NCBI GenBank assembly: GCA_017893485.1 | Contig: CM030361.1 | Span: 142,724,941-142,788,940 of the forward strand | Length of the DNA: 64,000 nt | Reading direction: 5' to 3' | Source of the DNA: Hemerocallis citrina | Lineage: Eukaryota > Streptophyta > Magnoliopsida > Asparagales > Asphodelaceae | Part shown: piece by piece, positions 35,301 to 45,752 of the stretch | Layout of the letters: each line of letters opens with the position of its first letter | Numbering within the stretch: position 1 is the stretch's first letter | Program-made: the position numbers and the translations under genes | Notes under the pieces: model-generated | The model's input: the letters and a program-made list of their open reading frames with translations, nothing else | The model's database searches: none | Told to the model about the DNA's origin: nothing

Positions 35301-38300
35301 GGTGGAATGTCAGTATGAGATGAGAATGGAGCTAAAGGAGTGGGATCAAATGGAATGCGTGAAGGTCTGGCCGGGATAGGAGGTCTAACAATAGGGGAGT
35401 CAAGATAACTAGCATCCTAAGGAGAGGTTAAGAAGTAGGGGCAGTCTTTTACAAAGGAGACATGTCGGAAAATACGAACATGACCCGTGACAGGATCAAA
35501 ACAACGATAACCCTTATGTTCCGGACTAAGACCTACATGAACACACTTAGTAGCTCGAGTTGTGAGCTTCGTGCGCTCAGTGGGAGGGAGAAAGACAACA
35601 GGTGCACCCACAGGTACGGAGCATACTGTAATCTGGCGGGGAGTGACAAAGGGTCTCATAAGGTGATGTGCCAGATAAAGCAGACGTGGGAGTGATATTA
35701 ATGATACTGACAGATATCATGACAGCTTCAGCCTAGAAAGAATGAGGAACAGAAGAGAGTAGAAAAGCGCGAGCCGTCTCAAGGATGTGACGATGCTTGC
35801 ATTCAGCTATATCATTCTATTCACGTGTGTGAGGGCATGATTGCTGAAAGAGTGTACCATGAGATTGAAGAATCAATCTCATAGCAGTGGAAGTGTACTC
35901 ACGAGCACCGTCAGAGCGAAAGGTTTTGATATGCACACCAAACAGAGTGTGAACTATGTTTGTAAAGAACTGGTAAATGTCAGGTATTTTAGAGCGTTGT
36001 CGCATAAGGAACACCCATGTGTATCGAGTAAAATCACCGATGAAACAAATATAGTAGAGATAACCTTTGTGAGAAGGTGTAGGAGAGGGTCCACATATAT
36101 CAGAGTGAATAAGTTAAAAAAGATGGGTGGTGTGGGAGGTACTTTTGTGATTAAAAGGGAGGGTTATATGTTTGGCCAAATGACAACCCTGACAATCAGG
36201 CAAATAAGTAAAAGAAAGAGAATCAAGGACACCACTGCGGGCTAAAGTCTTGAGTCGAGACACACTAATATGTCCTAAATATCTGTACCACAGATCAGTA
36301 TCAGAGTGTACAACTCCAGCAAAATGCTAATGAAATCTATGTGCATGAAGATAATCTAGGTGATATAGACGACCATGTCGACTAGCACGCCCAAACTCTT
36401 GACCCATATGAGAGTCAGTAATAGAACAACCGACAAAATCAAAAGTAACGACAAGACCACTCACTCAAAGTGCACTAATGGAAATAAGGTTCATGGATAA
36501 ATGAGAAGCATAAAGAACATAGGGTAATATGAGAGTGGGAGAGCTAATAGACCCTGAGTGTGTAGTGAGAAGGTGTGAGTCATCGGCAGTGTGTAGGGAT
36601 GGAGAGTGAGGGAAGTGTAGTGCTGGTGGTGAGCAGTGTATAATTATTAGTAAGATGATGTGAAGCACCAGAATCTAAAATCCAGGAAGAAGTCATACCG
36701 GAAGTGACAGAGAATGCGGGGGCAGAGGGACCAGTAGTGATAGTCTGACCCAAGAGCTGGAGTTCCAGCTGAGCGAGGCGATGCTGGAGATTAGCCCAAT
36801 CAGCAGAAGTCGACAAGGTAGGAGTAACGGTCATGGCCGAGGATGTAGAGGAAGAAGTGCTGCAAGGAGAAATGAGACTGATATCGCTGTGGCAGGGATC
36901 GAAATGAGGGTGGAACTGCTGCTGGTGTCGGGATTGGGATAGGAAGCTGGATGGTGCTACCGGTTGCAGAAGGGGTGGGGCAGTGTTGAGGATGACGGTG
37001 GGAGGAGAATGAAGGAGGCCGGAATCTGGATAATGATGGTGCTGCATTTTTCTGAATCTAGATGGAGATCGGGATATGGGGGAGAGTGAAGAGGGAGATG
37101 TAGCAGTGGGGAAGCCGCTGGAGAACGAAAGAGACCGGTGAGATTGAGGTTTCATTGGAGAAGAAAAAGTGCCTGCATTTTTTTTTTTTTTTTTTGATTT
37201 TTTTTTTGAATTTGAATAAGGGTTTCGGGTTTTGGATGTTAGGAATTTAGGGTTTCCGGTATGTGGAGTATACAAGGAAGTAGGGTTTCGGGTAGTGGAT
37301 GTGAGGAATTAGGGTTTCAGGTATGTGGAGTATACAAACATATTAGAGTTTAAACGGGTCGGGTTGGTGGGTTGTGGATAGGAAAGAATGGGTATTAGGA
37401 TTTTGGATTTAGGGTTTGAGTAGGTAGGAAAGTGGCGGTAAGGATTCGGCGGAGACGACGGCGGCAAGGTGGAGGCGATGTCGCTGTTGTGGATAGGAAA
37501 GAATGGGTATTAGGAATGTGGCGACTAGGGTTTCGGCGAGGAGGGACAGCGGAGGTGAGGCGGGGGCGAGGATTTCGGCGAGAGCGGAGGTGAACGTTGG
37601 CGATGATTTTGCTGAGGAAGGTGATGTAGAGGAGGGTGCGCACTAGGAGGGAGGCGCACAGTTTCTTCTTCTTCTTCTTCGATTTTGGGGTTGGTCGGCG
37701 GCGGTCGACGATGACGACGGAGTAGAGTGGATGGTGACGGTGCTGTTTCTGCTTCGTCCGTTTTTTTTGTTTTTTGTTTTTTGTTTTTTTGCTGTTGGAT
37801 TTTTAGGGTTTTGAGAATAAAGAAAAATTTTATATAATTGAGCTCTGATACCATGATAAGGCTAACAGAGAGATTGGAAAATATGATTGGAATATTGGAT
37901 TGTTGGAATCAAATATAACTTGTGTACATGATTCCTATAAATTGGAGAGAACCAAATACTAAACTGGTACATATCCGATATGGGACTATATATATAATAC
38001 AATATCTAACAACTCTGAAGTTCTCTCAGGTAATGGATATGGAAAATCACTGATCTCAATGTGTTTGTTGTTAATTTAGGTTGGAAGCAGTGGAGGGCTT
38101 GGCATAGAGACAACCACTTCAATGATGCAGAAGTTTTGGGATACTGCAATAGCCATAGGGCCTCTTGATGATGATGACGATAGCCGAAGGTTAGCTGCAT
38201 TTAATACTTTCTTACCTAAAATCTTTTTGACTCAAAGATGGCATCTCTTTTACCTAAACTGTAGCACATCTTTTTAACAATAGTAATTGTTCAATTCTCT

Positions 38301-41300
38301 AAGATGAGGTTTTCATTTCAGTGAGGGGTCCTTGAAACTTGCATCAGAAGGAACAGAGATTGGGAAAACTTCTTTTTATCCAGCTTCAGGCCTGAACTCT
38401 GCCTTTGGCTTTAAGATTCAGGATAGGAAGGGCAGGATGCATAGATTCAATTCCGGTATTATTATCTGTCCAATATTTTGTTAAATCCTGTTCTTATTAA
38501 TTGTTCAATTGACAAGTTCTTTGCCACTTTTGAGAACGTTGATTAGATTTACCGTTGCCTCCATTTCAGAGGTACATAGTATGGCGGACCTATTAGCTTC
38601 AATCCTCCAAAGAGTCGGCGATGACATTGATAGGAACAATTTGCCCCAAATTTTGGTACATTCCGACTCTCACAGACTCATACAGTGCTTTCATCTCATT
38701 TTTTCCATCACCAAGTATGTGTTTTAAATTTTCTTACCCCTGTGTTCAATCTTGTTATTGGTTATGTGTTATAGTACGAAGATGAAGATAATGACAAGGT
38801 TGTGCTTGCATCAGATGATGATCTTTCTGCAGCTGTTGATTATGCAAGGCACATTGGTTGGAAGGTAACATTACTTTAAACTTCATGTTATTTTTCAGTT
38901 TGACAAGGAAACATTCTGTTATGTGAGGGTAGATATGCCATGCTTGAATTATGCTATGGGCGTTTGTTTTTTGTTTTTTTCCCTCTCATGTGAAAGGCAA
39001 GTAATTATCATAAAAACTGCAAACACTACAAATACACAAAATGTCTCGAAGAGAGCTTACTAAATCCCTCTAGAAAACGGAATTTTTTCCCAAAATGACC
39101 CACTTTTTGAAAGTATTACCAAACTGACTCACTTTCGAAAGTAGTTACCAAAATGACCCACTTGCTATCTCAGTTAACGACCCTAGTGAAAAAAGGGTCG
39201 CTAACTGAGATAGCGAGTCTATGCATCTGTTGTTTTCACCACTTAAGAAAAAACCTGTAGAAAAAAGCCAAATATACACTCGTTATCAGTTGGCGACCCT
39301 ATTTTCACTAGGGTCGCTAACTGAGATAGCGAATGTCGATTGGGAATTCACTTAATACCACACTCGCTATCTCAGTTTCTTCTTCCCCTATCTTTCTCCA
39401 CACTCCTTCTCTCACTCCGAAACCCTAGTGACCCAAACCCTAGGGAAGAGCTGAACTGCGTTCCTTTCTCGCACTAACCCTTCCATCTCTCAGGAATTGG
39501 TGGCATCCCCTTGTCATTGAAGCTCTCGCTCTCAGGCCAGATTCCTCCAGAGTCGATAATCCCTATTGTCCTGTCATCCCCAAAATTTGAAGTAGGCCAA
39601 AGGCCTGAGTTACGATTAAGGCCAAGGAATGTGGGAGTGTGGCTCGTGTGCAGCTCGCCATAGGCATCTGGATATGCAGTGAGATGATCAGGCATTTGCT
39701 TGAGCTGTTGAAGCTGAGATGTGGAGAGGACAGCACTGAAGCCGTTGATCACGTGGTTGTATGTATAGAGATGAGTTGGAGAAAGGCTACCTATAGGACT
39801 GTCTGATATTGCCGAAAAATATTTCTAATATGTTCATCGCACTGTTTTAGTTCTCAACAACAACAGAGAAAAAATATTCTGAGCAATGTTCTAAGTTGAC
39901 GTAGTGTAATTTCCAGGGGATATATAGCGAAATGACTTAGAAGGTAACCTCTTCCGATAAGAAACTGACATTTTCATGGATGGAACTGGAGCACCTAAAA
40001 CATATGACATCCTGATACATTGAACATGACCATTATGATGTAATTGTTGCTAACAATGACTGACACTAAAACTATAATGGTAAAAATTCACAAAAGAATG
40101 AGCAAAAGAATGTAGGCAACATGACCATATAAATCACCCAAGACATGGAAGAATACGAATGAACTGCAATATATATCACATGCTAATGAACTAGAGAAAC
40201 ATTAGGAGAGTGTTTGAGAAGCTCACAGTAGGGATAATGACATCTCTTATATATCCTCCAAGGTCAAATGGAGTTTCAGTCAGTGATCCATTTTGACTAC
40301 ATTGGCTGAGCGATTCACCTCGATACAGTGCTGACTTGTGAAGTGCGGAGCCAAGATCAGCCCTTGAAAATAGCAAGACTACGGCCAGGTCCAGATTCGC
40401 ATCATCAAGCCTGGCAAACACCATTCTAGTGTGACCATGCACCATAGAGGAGTGTGGAGAAAGATAGGAGAAGAAGAAACTGAGAGAGCGAGTGTGATAT
40501 TAAGTGAATCCCCAATCGACACTCGCTATCTCAGTTAGCGACCCTAGTGAAAATAGGGTCGCTAACTGAGATCGAGAGTATATACTTGGCTTTTTTCTTC
40601 AGGTTTTTTTTTTCCAAGTGGTGAAAATGACACAGATAGACTCGCTATCTCAGCTAGCGACCTTGTAACTGAGATAGCAAGTGGGTCGTTTTGGTAAATA
40701 CTTTCGAAAGTGGGTCAGTTTGGTAAATACTTTCAAAAGGTGGGTCATTTTGGGAAAAATTCCTAAGGACGAGACCATGGCCGCCACTCAAACTAGACTC
40801 AGATGTCCCAAGATTTACATCCTTGATTTTTTTTTTCTTTCTGAATTTAAATGGAAGGAGTCTTTTGCATATGCGTCCACCCTGACAATGACAATTGCAT
40901 TGATATTACTTCCTCTTCAAAATGACATTGGTTGATATGTTTTCTTTGAACATCATATTTTGAAATTTCTGGTTAATGTCACAATTTATGTCATTCATAG
41001 ATGTATCCTGTTTTTACAGTGTGAAGTATGCAAAGAAGGTTGTAAAGGTACCGGATAACCCTCGTTATGAGTAGAAAGCAGTTGCTTTGGATCTAGAATT
41101 TGGACCAACAACTTGATACCCCTGATACATTTTTTATATTTCTGTTTGCGCATGTAATATTTTCGTAGATAATGCTTGAATGAATATCTTGTGTGAATTT
41201 ATGCATTACATTTTATTGGGACCTTTGAAGTTAGCATTCATTTGAAGGTTGAAGACATCGAATTGTAGATAACTTATTACCATTAAACCTTACAAGTTAC

Positions 41301-41616
41301 ACGCGAATTTATAGAATTTATCAACACTAATGCCAATGAAACTATAGAAGATCTTATATTTTATTGAGTTGGAATAAGGTCAAAATAGATTACAGCCATG
41401 TTCACTCACCCCACCTTCTTCTTTCTATTGTTTCAGGGACTACGACTGCATTTGGAGTATCCGGATTCAGGTGGAGGTGACAACAAGAAAAGTGGGTCCG
41501 GTCTCGACTATGCTCAGAAAGAGACATGGGCATCTGCATACAGTACAGTTGCTGCTGGAGCTGCACTTGTCACTGGGCTTAGCGTGTTGGCTTTTCTGAA
41601 GAGATCCAGTTCTTAA
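29346..41616 (+). CDS. CBSCBSPB: CBS domain-containing protein, CBSCBSPB family
   Basis: Fourteen exons join in frame to 534 codons: 29346-29449, 30562-30733, 30830-30962, 31049-31219, 31355-31433, 31554-31667, 31761-31827, 32888-32993, 33092-33150, 38080-38189, 38322-38455, 38570-38655, 38775-38864, 41437-41616. All introns are GT-AG. Residues ~47-185 form the first CBS pair (LSKALTIPEDTTVKEVCRKM, LLCGILTDRDIASRVIA, KFRHLPVVENGEVIALLD). Residues ~220-335 form the second (SSAVVTVENKPRGIITSKD, FLHLPVVDRDGNIVTVVDV). Residues ~405-490 form a PB1 domain with its acidic motif (YEDEDNDKVVLASDDDL). The C-terminus has a hydrophobic segment (VAAGAALVTGLSVLAFL) ending KRSSS, suggesting a tail anchor. 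CBS pairs usually bind adenosyl ligands and PB1 mediates protein pairing; the plant family's exact role is not settled. Introns 9 and 13 carry transposons, yet the coding sequence and splice sites look intact. Confidence 0.94.
29613..29650. repeat. Poly-G tract in intron 1
   Basis: G7-T-GGC then about 21 consecutive G, T and G5, flanked by a duplicated TGTCATGCATGTT. It can form G-quadruplex structure in principle. Its length is a likely sequencing or assembly uncertainty. Confidence 0.9.
33348..33507 (-). repeat. Left (3') LTR of the copia element
   Basis: It begins TGATAAGGTTAACAG and ends ATATCTAACA, and aligns along its whole length with 37854-38011. Confidence 0.9.
33605..37275 (-). pseudogene. 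Copia gag-pol remnant (protease, integrase, RT, RNase H)
   Basis: Read on the minus strand from high to low coordinates. A serine-rich gag-like part ends in SSWILDSGASHHLT, the protease motif (about 36660). The pre-integrase zinc region is CQGCHLAKH, then the integrase core HSDICGPSP, GDFTRYTWVFLM and FRSDGAREY (about 35830-36240). RT follows with WQKAIAEEFSAFDQTGTWNV, MDMKNAFLHGTLSEVIYMHP, YGLKQAPRAWFE and YYVDDMIITGD (about 34159-35160). RNase H has YSDSDWAGDPTTRRST, SSIEAEYRAM and HCDNRSALHIANNPVFHERT (33605-34015). Many stops and frameshifts separate these blocks, and gag lacks a recognisable zinc knuckle. The polyprotein cannot be made. Confidence 0.92.
37842..37853 (-). promoter_or_regulatory. 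Primer-binding site of the copia element
   Basis: Minus-strand TGGTATCAGAGC abuts the 5' LTR with no spacer; initiator Met-tRNA type. Confidence 0.9.
37854..38011 (-). repeat. Right (5') LTR of the copia element
   Basis: 158 bp, beginning TGATAAGGCTAACAG and ending ATATCTAACA. Host intron sequence resumes at 38012. Confidence 0.9.
39478..39830 (-). pseudogene. Captured subtilisin-like protease fragment
   Basis: The minus-strand frame covers the end of the I9 prodomain (SPTHLYTYNHVINGFSAVLS, HTSHTPTFLGLNRNSGLWP) and the start of the S8 catalytic domain (DRTIGIIDSGGIWPESESFN, PPIPERWKG). The catalytic Asp region is visible, with an extra Gly relative to the usual D-T/S-G-V/I-W-P-E. The His and Ser catalytic regions are absent. 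It lies within the long-TIR element and is antisense to the CBSCBSPB gene. It is a fragment, probably taken from a plant SBT gene. Confidence 0.85.
40191..40445 (-). pseudogene. Unrecognised captured exon-like frame
   Basis: A minus-strand frame beginning MVHGHTRMVFARLDDANLDL and continuing LSQCSQNGSLTETPFDLGGY lies next to the right TIR. The composition looks coding, and a possible GT donor follows. I do not recognise the source gene. It could instead be a chance frame. Confidence 0.4.
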
Positions 41617-42190
41617 AGGATTAGCTTAAACTTCTAATATCTCTCTCCTGTATCACTAAAACAAAACTATGGGACCTGGAAACAAAAGAGAGCGATTATA
41701 TGTTGGCAGATGGTAATGCCATAAAAATCAGTGGCATCTACATACACCTGATTTTTTGATACAACATTTGTATAGACCTCAGAATTGTCGCTCCGCAAAA
41801 GGTTTGATACGATTCATTTTTTTCTTCGGTGAATAAAGGAGGTTCGAATGCTTCCTGTTGCAGTAAGAAACTACAGTAAAATTGAATTGGATTTGTAAAT
41901 AAATGATTCCTTAAGGATGTAAGATTCTACATTTATATTCAGTTGGTCTTGATGGTGTATTTCGCTAAACTTTAGTTCCATTATCAGCAATTTGGATGTT
42001 TCCCTCAATGAACAAAGAGAATGCACTATGTGAGATGTATTATAATGTGATGAATAAGGTCTTAATCATTTGAATGCGATCAATGGTGCAGAATTGGAAA
42101 TGTGTTCACTTTGGTTCTTTGCCTTTACTTGCGCCTTGGAACTAAACATTATTTCCAATGGTATATATCTCTTCTTTTTCTAGGTTTTTC
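41617..42190 (+). terminator. 3' region of the CBSCBSPB gene
   Basis: AT-rich 3' untranslated and downstream sequence. A canonical AATAAA lies at 41832-41837, 216 nt after the stop, and is the best polyadenylation signal candidate. No further gene is seen up to the repeat at 42191. Confidence 0.55.
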
Positions 42191-42700
42191 TCCTTAAATG
42201 CATTAGAATACATGCTCATACTAATTTTCTTCTAGTATCCACTCTCCATAGTCACTGCTATATGGTTTGGCATGACGGGCCTTTGAAGTTTAACCACCAT
42301 GTCATTATTCATAGTAGTAACAAGTTAATTAGGGCAAATGAGTGTTGTTCGCTAACGAACCCTTTTCGACAATTTGTTTTGACAGACATGATTATTGACT
42401 TTTATGCAAAAAAGAAATTACATTTAGGTATTTGATCTGTTGCAAGTAGTTGTAGTTGTTGAAATCACTTTGTAGTTTGCAACCATGTTGAAAATTTTCT
42501 TCCTATTGTTACCAAGTAGCAAGTAGAAAAGAAACAAATTTTCTTCCTTTTAGTTGTTGTTAGATGATATATATTAGTTTAGTCCCATATCAAATAATGT
42601 ATTGGTTTAGTCTTCCATTCTCTCCTATATATAGGAGATATATTGTGCTCAGTTAATTCACTCAATAAGAATTCAATAAACTAGTCTTTTCTATCCCTAA
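42191..42700 (+). repeat. Direct repeat flanking the second nest, copy 1
   Basis: About 510 bp beginning CTCCTTAAATGCATTAGAAT align with 54478-55001, including TGGTTTGGCATGA, ACCACCATGTCATTATTC and the stretch GATATTAGTTTAGTC-like to ACTCAATAA. The last ~140 bp look like a copia LTR (TGTTAGATG near 42560). The repeats may be LTRs of an element hosting the whole nest. Confidence 0.7.
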
Positions 42701-43158
42701 ATTATCGAGGTAGAGTGGTTCTCACCTTTATTGGAATCACTCACATCCCTCTCTTGATTAAATCCCAAAATTCTCCTAATCAATATCTAATCCACAACAA
42801 ACTCGAATCCTTCTCCATCAACAGCCGCCACCAGAGTCAACAACAGCAAGATCTAAAATGCTAGCCATCATCGCCTACCTCTCCTAAAACCCTAGCCCCC
42901 ATCATCAATAGCAAACAGCTACACCAACAACTTCGGCAACAAGCTAACAACAACTTCGGCGACGACGTCCTCCCTATCTCCTCCCGGCGACCCCACCATA
43001 CTCTGGCATCAACTTCGGCGTCCCCGACTATCGACGACCCAACCTCCCTTCTACCATCATCAACTTCGATGACCACTCCCAAATCCCCAACTGCAAAATG
43101 CCCTACTGCAACATCACTGAATCTCCATCTTCAAAACCTTAACCACAACCATCGTCAA
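42701..43158 (+). other. Possible gag leader of a copia-like element
   Basis: A CT-, Asn- and Pro-codon-rich stretch follows the LTR-like end of the direct repeat and runs to the TGTAATACCCC start at 43159. It resembles the start of a copia gag but has no diagnostic motif. Confidence 0.3.
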
Positions 43159-43741
43159 TGTAATACCCCGGAGTTCGATTTCCTAGATAGGTGGTGTGCA
43201 TACGTGGAATGCACACAAAGCTGTTTGGTGAAATGCCTGAATGAAGGGTGGCATGCACACAAGGTGTTCGATGAAATGTCTGAATGAAGTGTCATGCACA
43301 CAAGGTATTTGATGAAATGCTTGAATAGAAAGTAGAAAAGTAGTAGGAAATTTAGTCCCACATAGGTGGAAAAATAGGATAATCATGTGCATATAGTAGG
43401 TTGCCCATGATCCAAAGCACCTACAAAGCTATAACACTTTTAGTGAGGCATATACCCTGTGGTGGGGCCGTAGTTAAGCTAATATGAGCACGAGTTGAGC
43501 CGATCAGAGTTAGACTTCAAATTGTAGTACTAACACAACATGAAATTAAACTTGGATGCCCCCGTTAGAGTAGAATTAGTTGGATAGTATGATGGTCGTG
43601 ATCATATTCAACTTATGATTATGATTTCCTATAACCGGAACTAACCATATATATGTTTCTTTCCTATGCAAGATTTCGAGAAGGATCAAAAGTGGCCGCA
43701 GCGGAAGAACCAAAGGAGGAGGCAGTGGGGCCAACGGTGCT

Positions 43742-43900
43742 AGCTTCAATGTTGAAACAGAATTTGCACTGGTTTATCAAATGATGGGGGCATTCATGGA
43801 GGCAAGTCGAAACTTTATACACAGCTTCAATGTTGAAACAGAATTTGCACTGGTTTATCAAATGATGGGGGCATTCATGGAGGCAAGTCGAAACTTACAC
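43742..43900 (+). repeat. 81-bp tandem duplication in element E
   Basis: Two adjacent copies begin AGCTTCAATGTTGAAACAGA, at 43742 and 43823, identical for at least 70 nt. The period is 81 bp (27 codons). Confidence 0.93.
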
Positions 43901-44040
43901 AGCTAGGAGCACAAGGAATGAACATGGGAAACGTCGTGCCTGACCCAGTTAAAATGGTGGAGTCCTTTAAAAGGATGAAATCACCATCTTTCCTCCACAC
44001 TCAACGTCGTTCTGGAGATAGAACAGTTCTAAGGAGGGAG

Positions 44041-44284
44041 TGATGTAGTATCCTCAAAATAATTAACAATTATTTTATACAACAATATTTTTTAGGTGAA
44101 TATTGTTGTATTATTTTGTACAACAATATTTTGACAAATGAATATTGTTGCACGTGAATCGTGCACCTTCTTGTGTATGTTGTCATATCACACAAGTTTT
44201 GTTCATGAACACATACACAACTATACACTACACATATACACATACAAGTATAGTCTACAACTGTTGACTTAAGGAGCTTATGTG
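44041..44284 (+). repeat. Start of the 3' LTR of element E
   Basis: It begins TGATGTAGTATCCTC right after a polypurine tract and includes repeated TACAACAATATT motifs. It is interrupted at the hAT target CTTATGTG (44277-44284) and continues at 53253. Confidence 0.6.
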
Positions 44285-45000
44285 CAAGGCCGGCCTTGGC
44301 CCAGGGCGGGCTGGGCGACCGCCGAGGGCCCAATTCAGGGGAGGGGCCCAATTTTTTAAAAGTAGATGGACTGGTATTTTACACGTACTATGCACGTGGG
44401 GGAAATTTTGGGGGGAAAAAATTGAAAAGGAAAAAAAAAGAAAAAAAATGAATTAAGCTCATCAGTCATCAGTGTAATTGAAGAGATAGAGATAAAGATT
44501 AATAGGTTTGTAATTAATATTTGAAGTAGGAATTTTAATGGTCTCCTCTTTTAATTAATACATTTTCAAGTTCGTAAGTGTACACAGTAGTCTCTCTCTC
44601 TTTCTCTCTCCCCTTGGCATCACTTCCCCTTCTTCAAATTTTTTTATCATTCCTGACTCACTGTGAGTCACTGAGTTCATCTTCACTGGATTTTGAAGCA
44701 AGACTGTCACGCCTCGCTTTCCAAAAACATGGAATACGAGCACATGACGAAGCACAGCGAATGATTTTAACATCATCCATAAGCTGTAGGATGGACTCGG
44801 CATCATAACAAGATTATAACAAGATATATATATAACCAAGCATGCATGAATAATTTATTAAGCAATAGAAAACAATTGAAACAAATAATAATATCCAAAT
44901 AGTTTTCAAGTCTGAATCAAATGCAAAACTCGGGAACATAAGCCCGTTATAAGTTTTAAGTAGTAAGAATAAATAACACAAGGAAATCAAATAAATTAAG

Positions 45001-45752
45001 TGTAACGCCCCGCCCCAATACTCAGACAAATTATAAATACTATGTAGTACAACTGCCCACCACAGGCTGCCTCTCAAAAGGTGGTTAACTGGATTGGTGA
45101 CTCTTGATCATTGGCTAATAGTATTTATACTCAAATTATCCTATCAAACCTCCCATGTGGGACTAAATTCTCAAATCTCAATCTCAAATCTCAAATTTCG
45201 AGCCGACCAGTCGACTGCTATACCAACCAGTCGACTGTTTGCTCCAAACAGGGGTATTACATACACCCCCCCTTAGGGATCAGCGTCCTCGCTGAGTACA
45301 GGGCACACATCTCGTGTAGGACCGCCCTTTCTAGCCGATGTAGTATAGTCCCTTATCCCGGAGATCAGTCACTCTTAACACTGCAGATCGGATAACACAC
45401 TCAACACCGATCCCGGAGATCAATGACTCTCAGCACCGCAGATCGTAGGCCTCTCCTACACCCAGGGTCGAAAGTCGGCTCTGATACCATTTGTAACGCC
45501 CCGCCCCAATACTCAGACAAATTATAAATACTATGTAGTACAACTGCCCACCACAGGCTGCCTCTCAAAAGGTGGTTAACCGGATTGGTGACTCTTGATC
45601 ATTGGCTAATAGTATTTATACTCAAATTATCCTATCAAACCTCCCATGTGGGACTAAATTCTCAAATCTCAATCTCAAATCTCAAATTTCGAGCCGACCA
45701 GTCGATTGCTATACCAACCAGTCGACTGTTCGCTCCAAACAGGGGTATTACA
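45001..45752 (-). mobile_element. TRIM (terminal-repeat retrotransposon in miniature)
   Basis: Two 261-bp LTRs (45001-45261 and 45492-45752) flank a 230-bp internal region. The LTRs run TGTAACGCCCCG...GGGGTATTACA and differ at three positions, all C/T. On the minus strand the PBS TGGTATCAGAGC is at 45489-45478 and a polypurine tract AAGGGGGGG at about 45275-45267. A perfect duplication TTAAG is at 44996-45000 and 45753-45757. No coding capacity, so it must be moved by another element's proteins. I saw no 5S rRNA-like box, so I do not call it Cassandra. Confidence 0.96.
45478..45489 (-). promoter_or_regulatory. Primer-binding site of the TRIM
   Basis: Minus-strand TGGTATCAGAGC, two nt from the right LTR; initiator Met-tRNA type. 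Confidence 0.92.

Larger units (their letters stand above)
33348..38011 (-). mobile_element. Ty1/copia retrotransposon in intron 9 of the CBSCBSPB gene
   Basis: Short LTRs (33348-33507, 160 bp; 37854-38011, 158 bp) run TGATAAGG...CTAACA on the plus strand and differ at roughly a tenth of positions by eye. The PBS lies directly beside the right LTR and a purine-rich tract (GAGTTTGAGAGGGGG on the minus strand) beside the left. The flanks ACAAT and ACTCT do not match perfectly, so the target duplication has decayed or is absent. Gene order (protease, integrase, RT, RNase H) is copia-type. It is antisense to the host gene. Confidence 0.92.
39079..40763. mobile_element. Long-TIR element with captured gene fragments (Pack-MULE-like), intron 13
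   Basis: Terminal inverted repeats of about 330 bp (39079-39415 and 40437-40763) start GGAATTTTTCCCAAAATGAC in both orientations. They contain nested palindromic copies of GCTATCTCAGTTAGCGACCC. The interior carries a subtilase fragment and another exon-like frame, with no transposase. Long TIRs plus gene fragments suggest a Mutator-like Pack-MULE. A clear 9-bp target duplication was not found (flanks CTAGAAAAC and TAAGGACGA), so the class is inferred. Confidence 0.75.

Noticed and set aside
37395..37854. Arg/Pro-rich minus-strand frames next to the copia 5' LTR
   Set aside because: Untranslated leader of the copia element; no gag motif and overlapping frames.
45001..45752. Cassandra-type TRIM carrying 5S rRNA sequence
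   Set aside because: The LTRs have the right size, but I could find no 5S-like internal promoter boxes.
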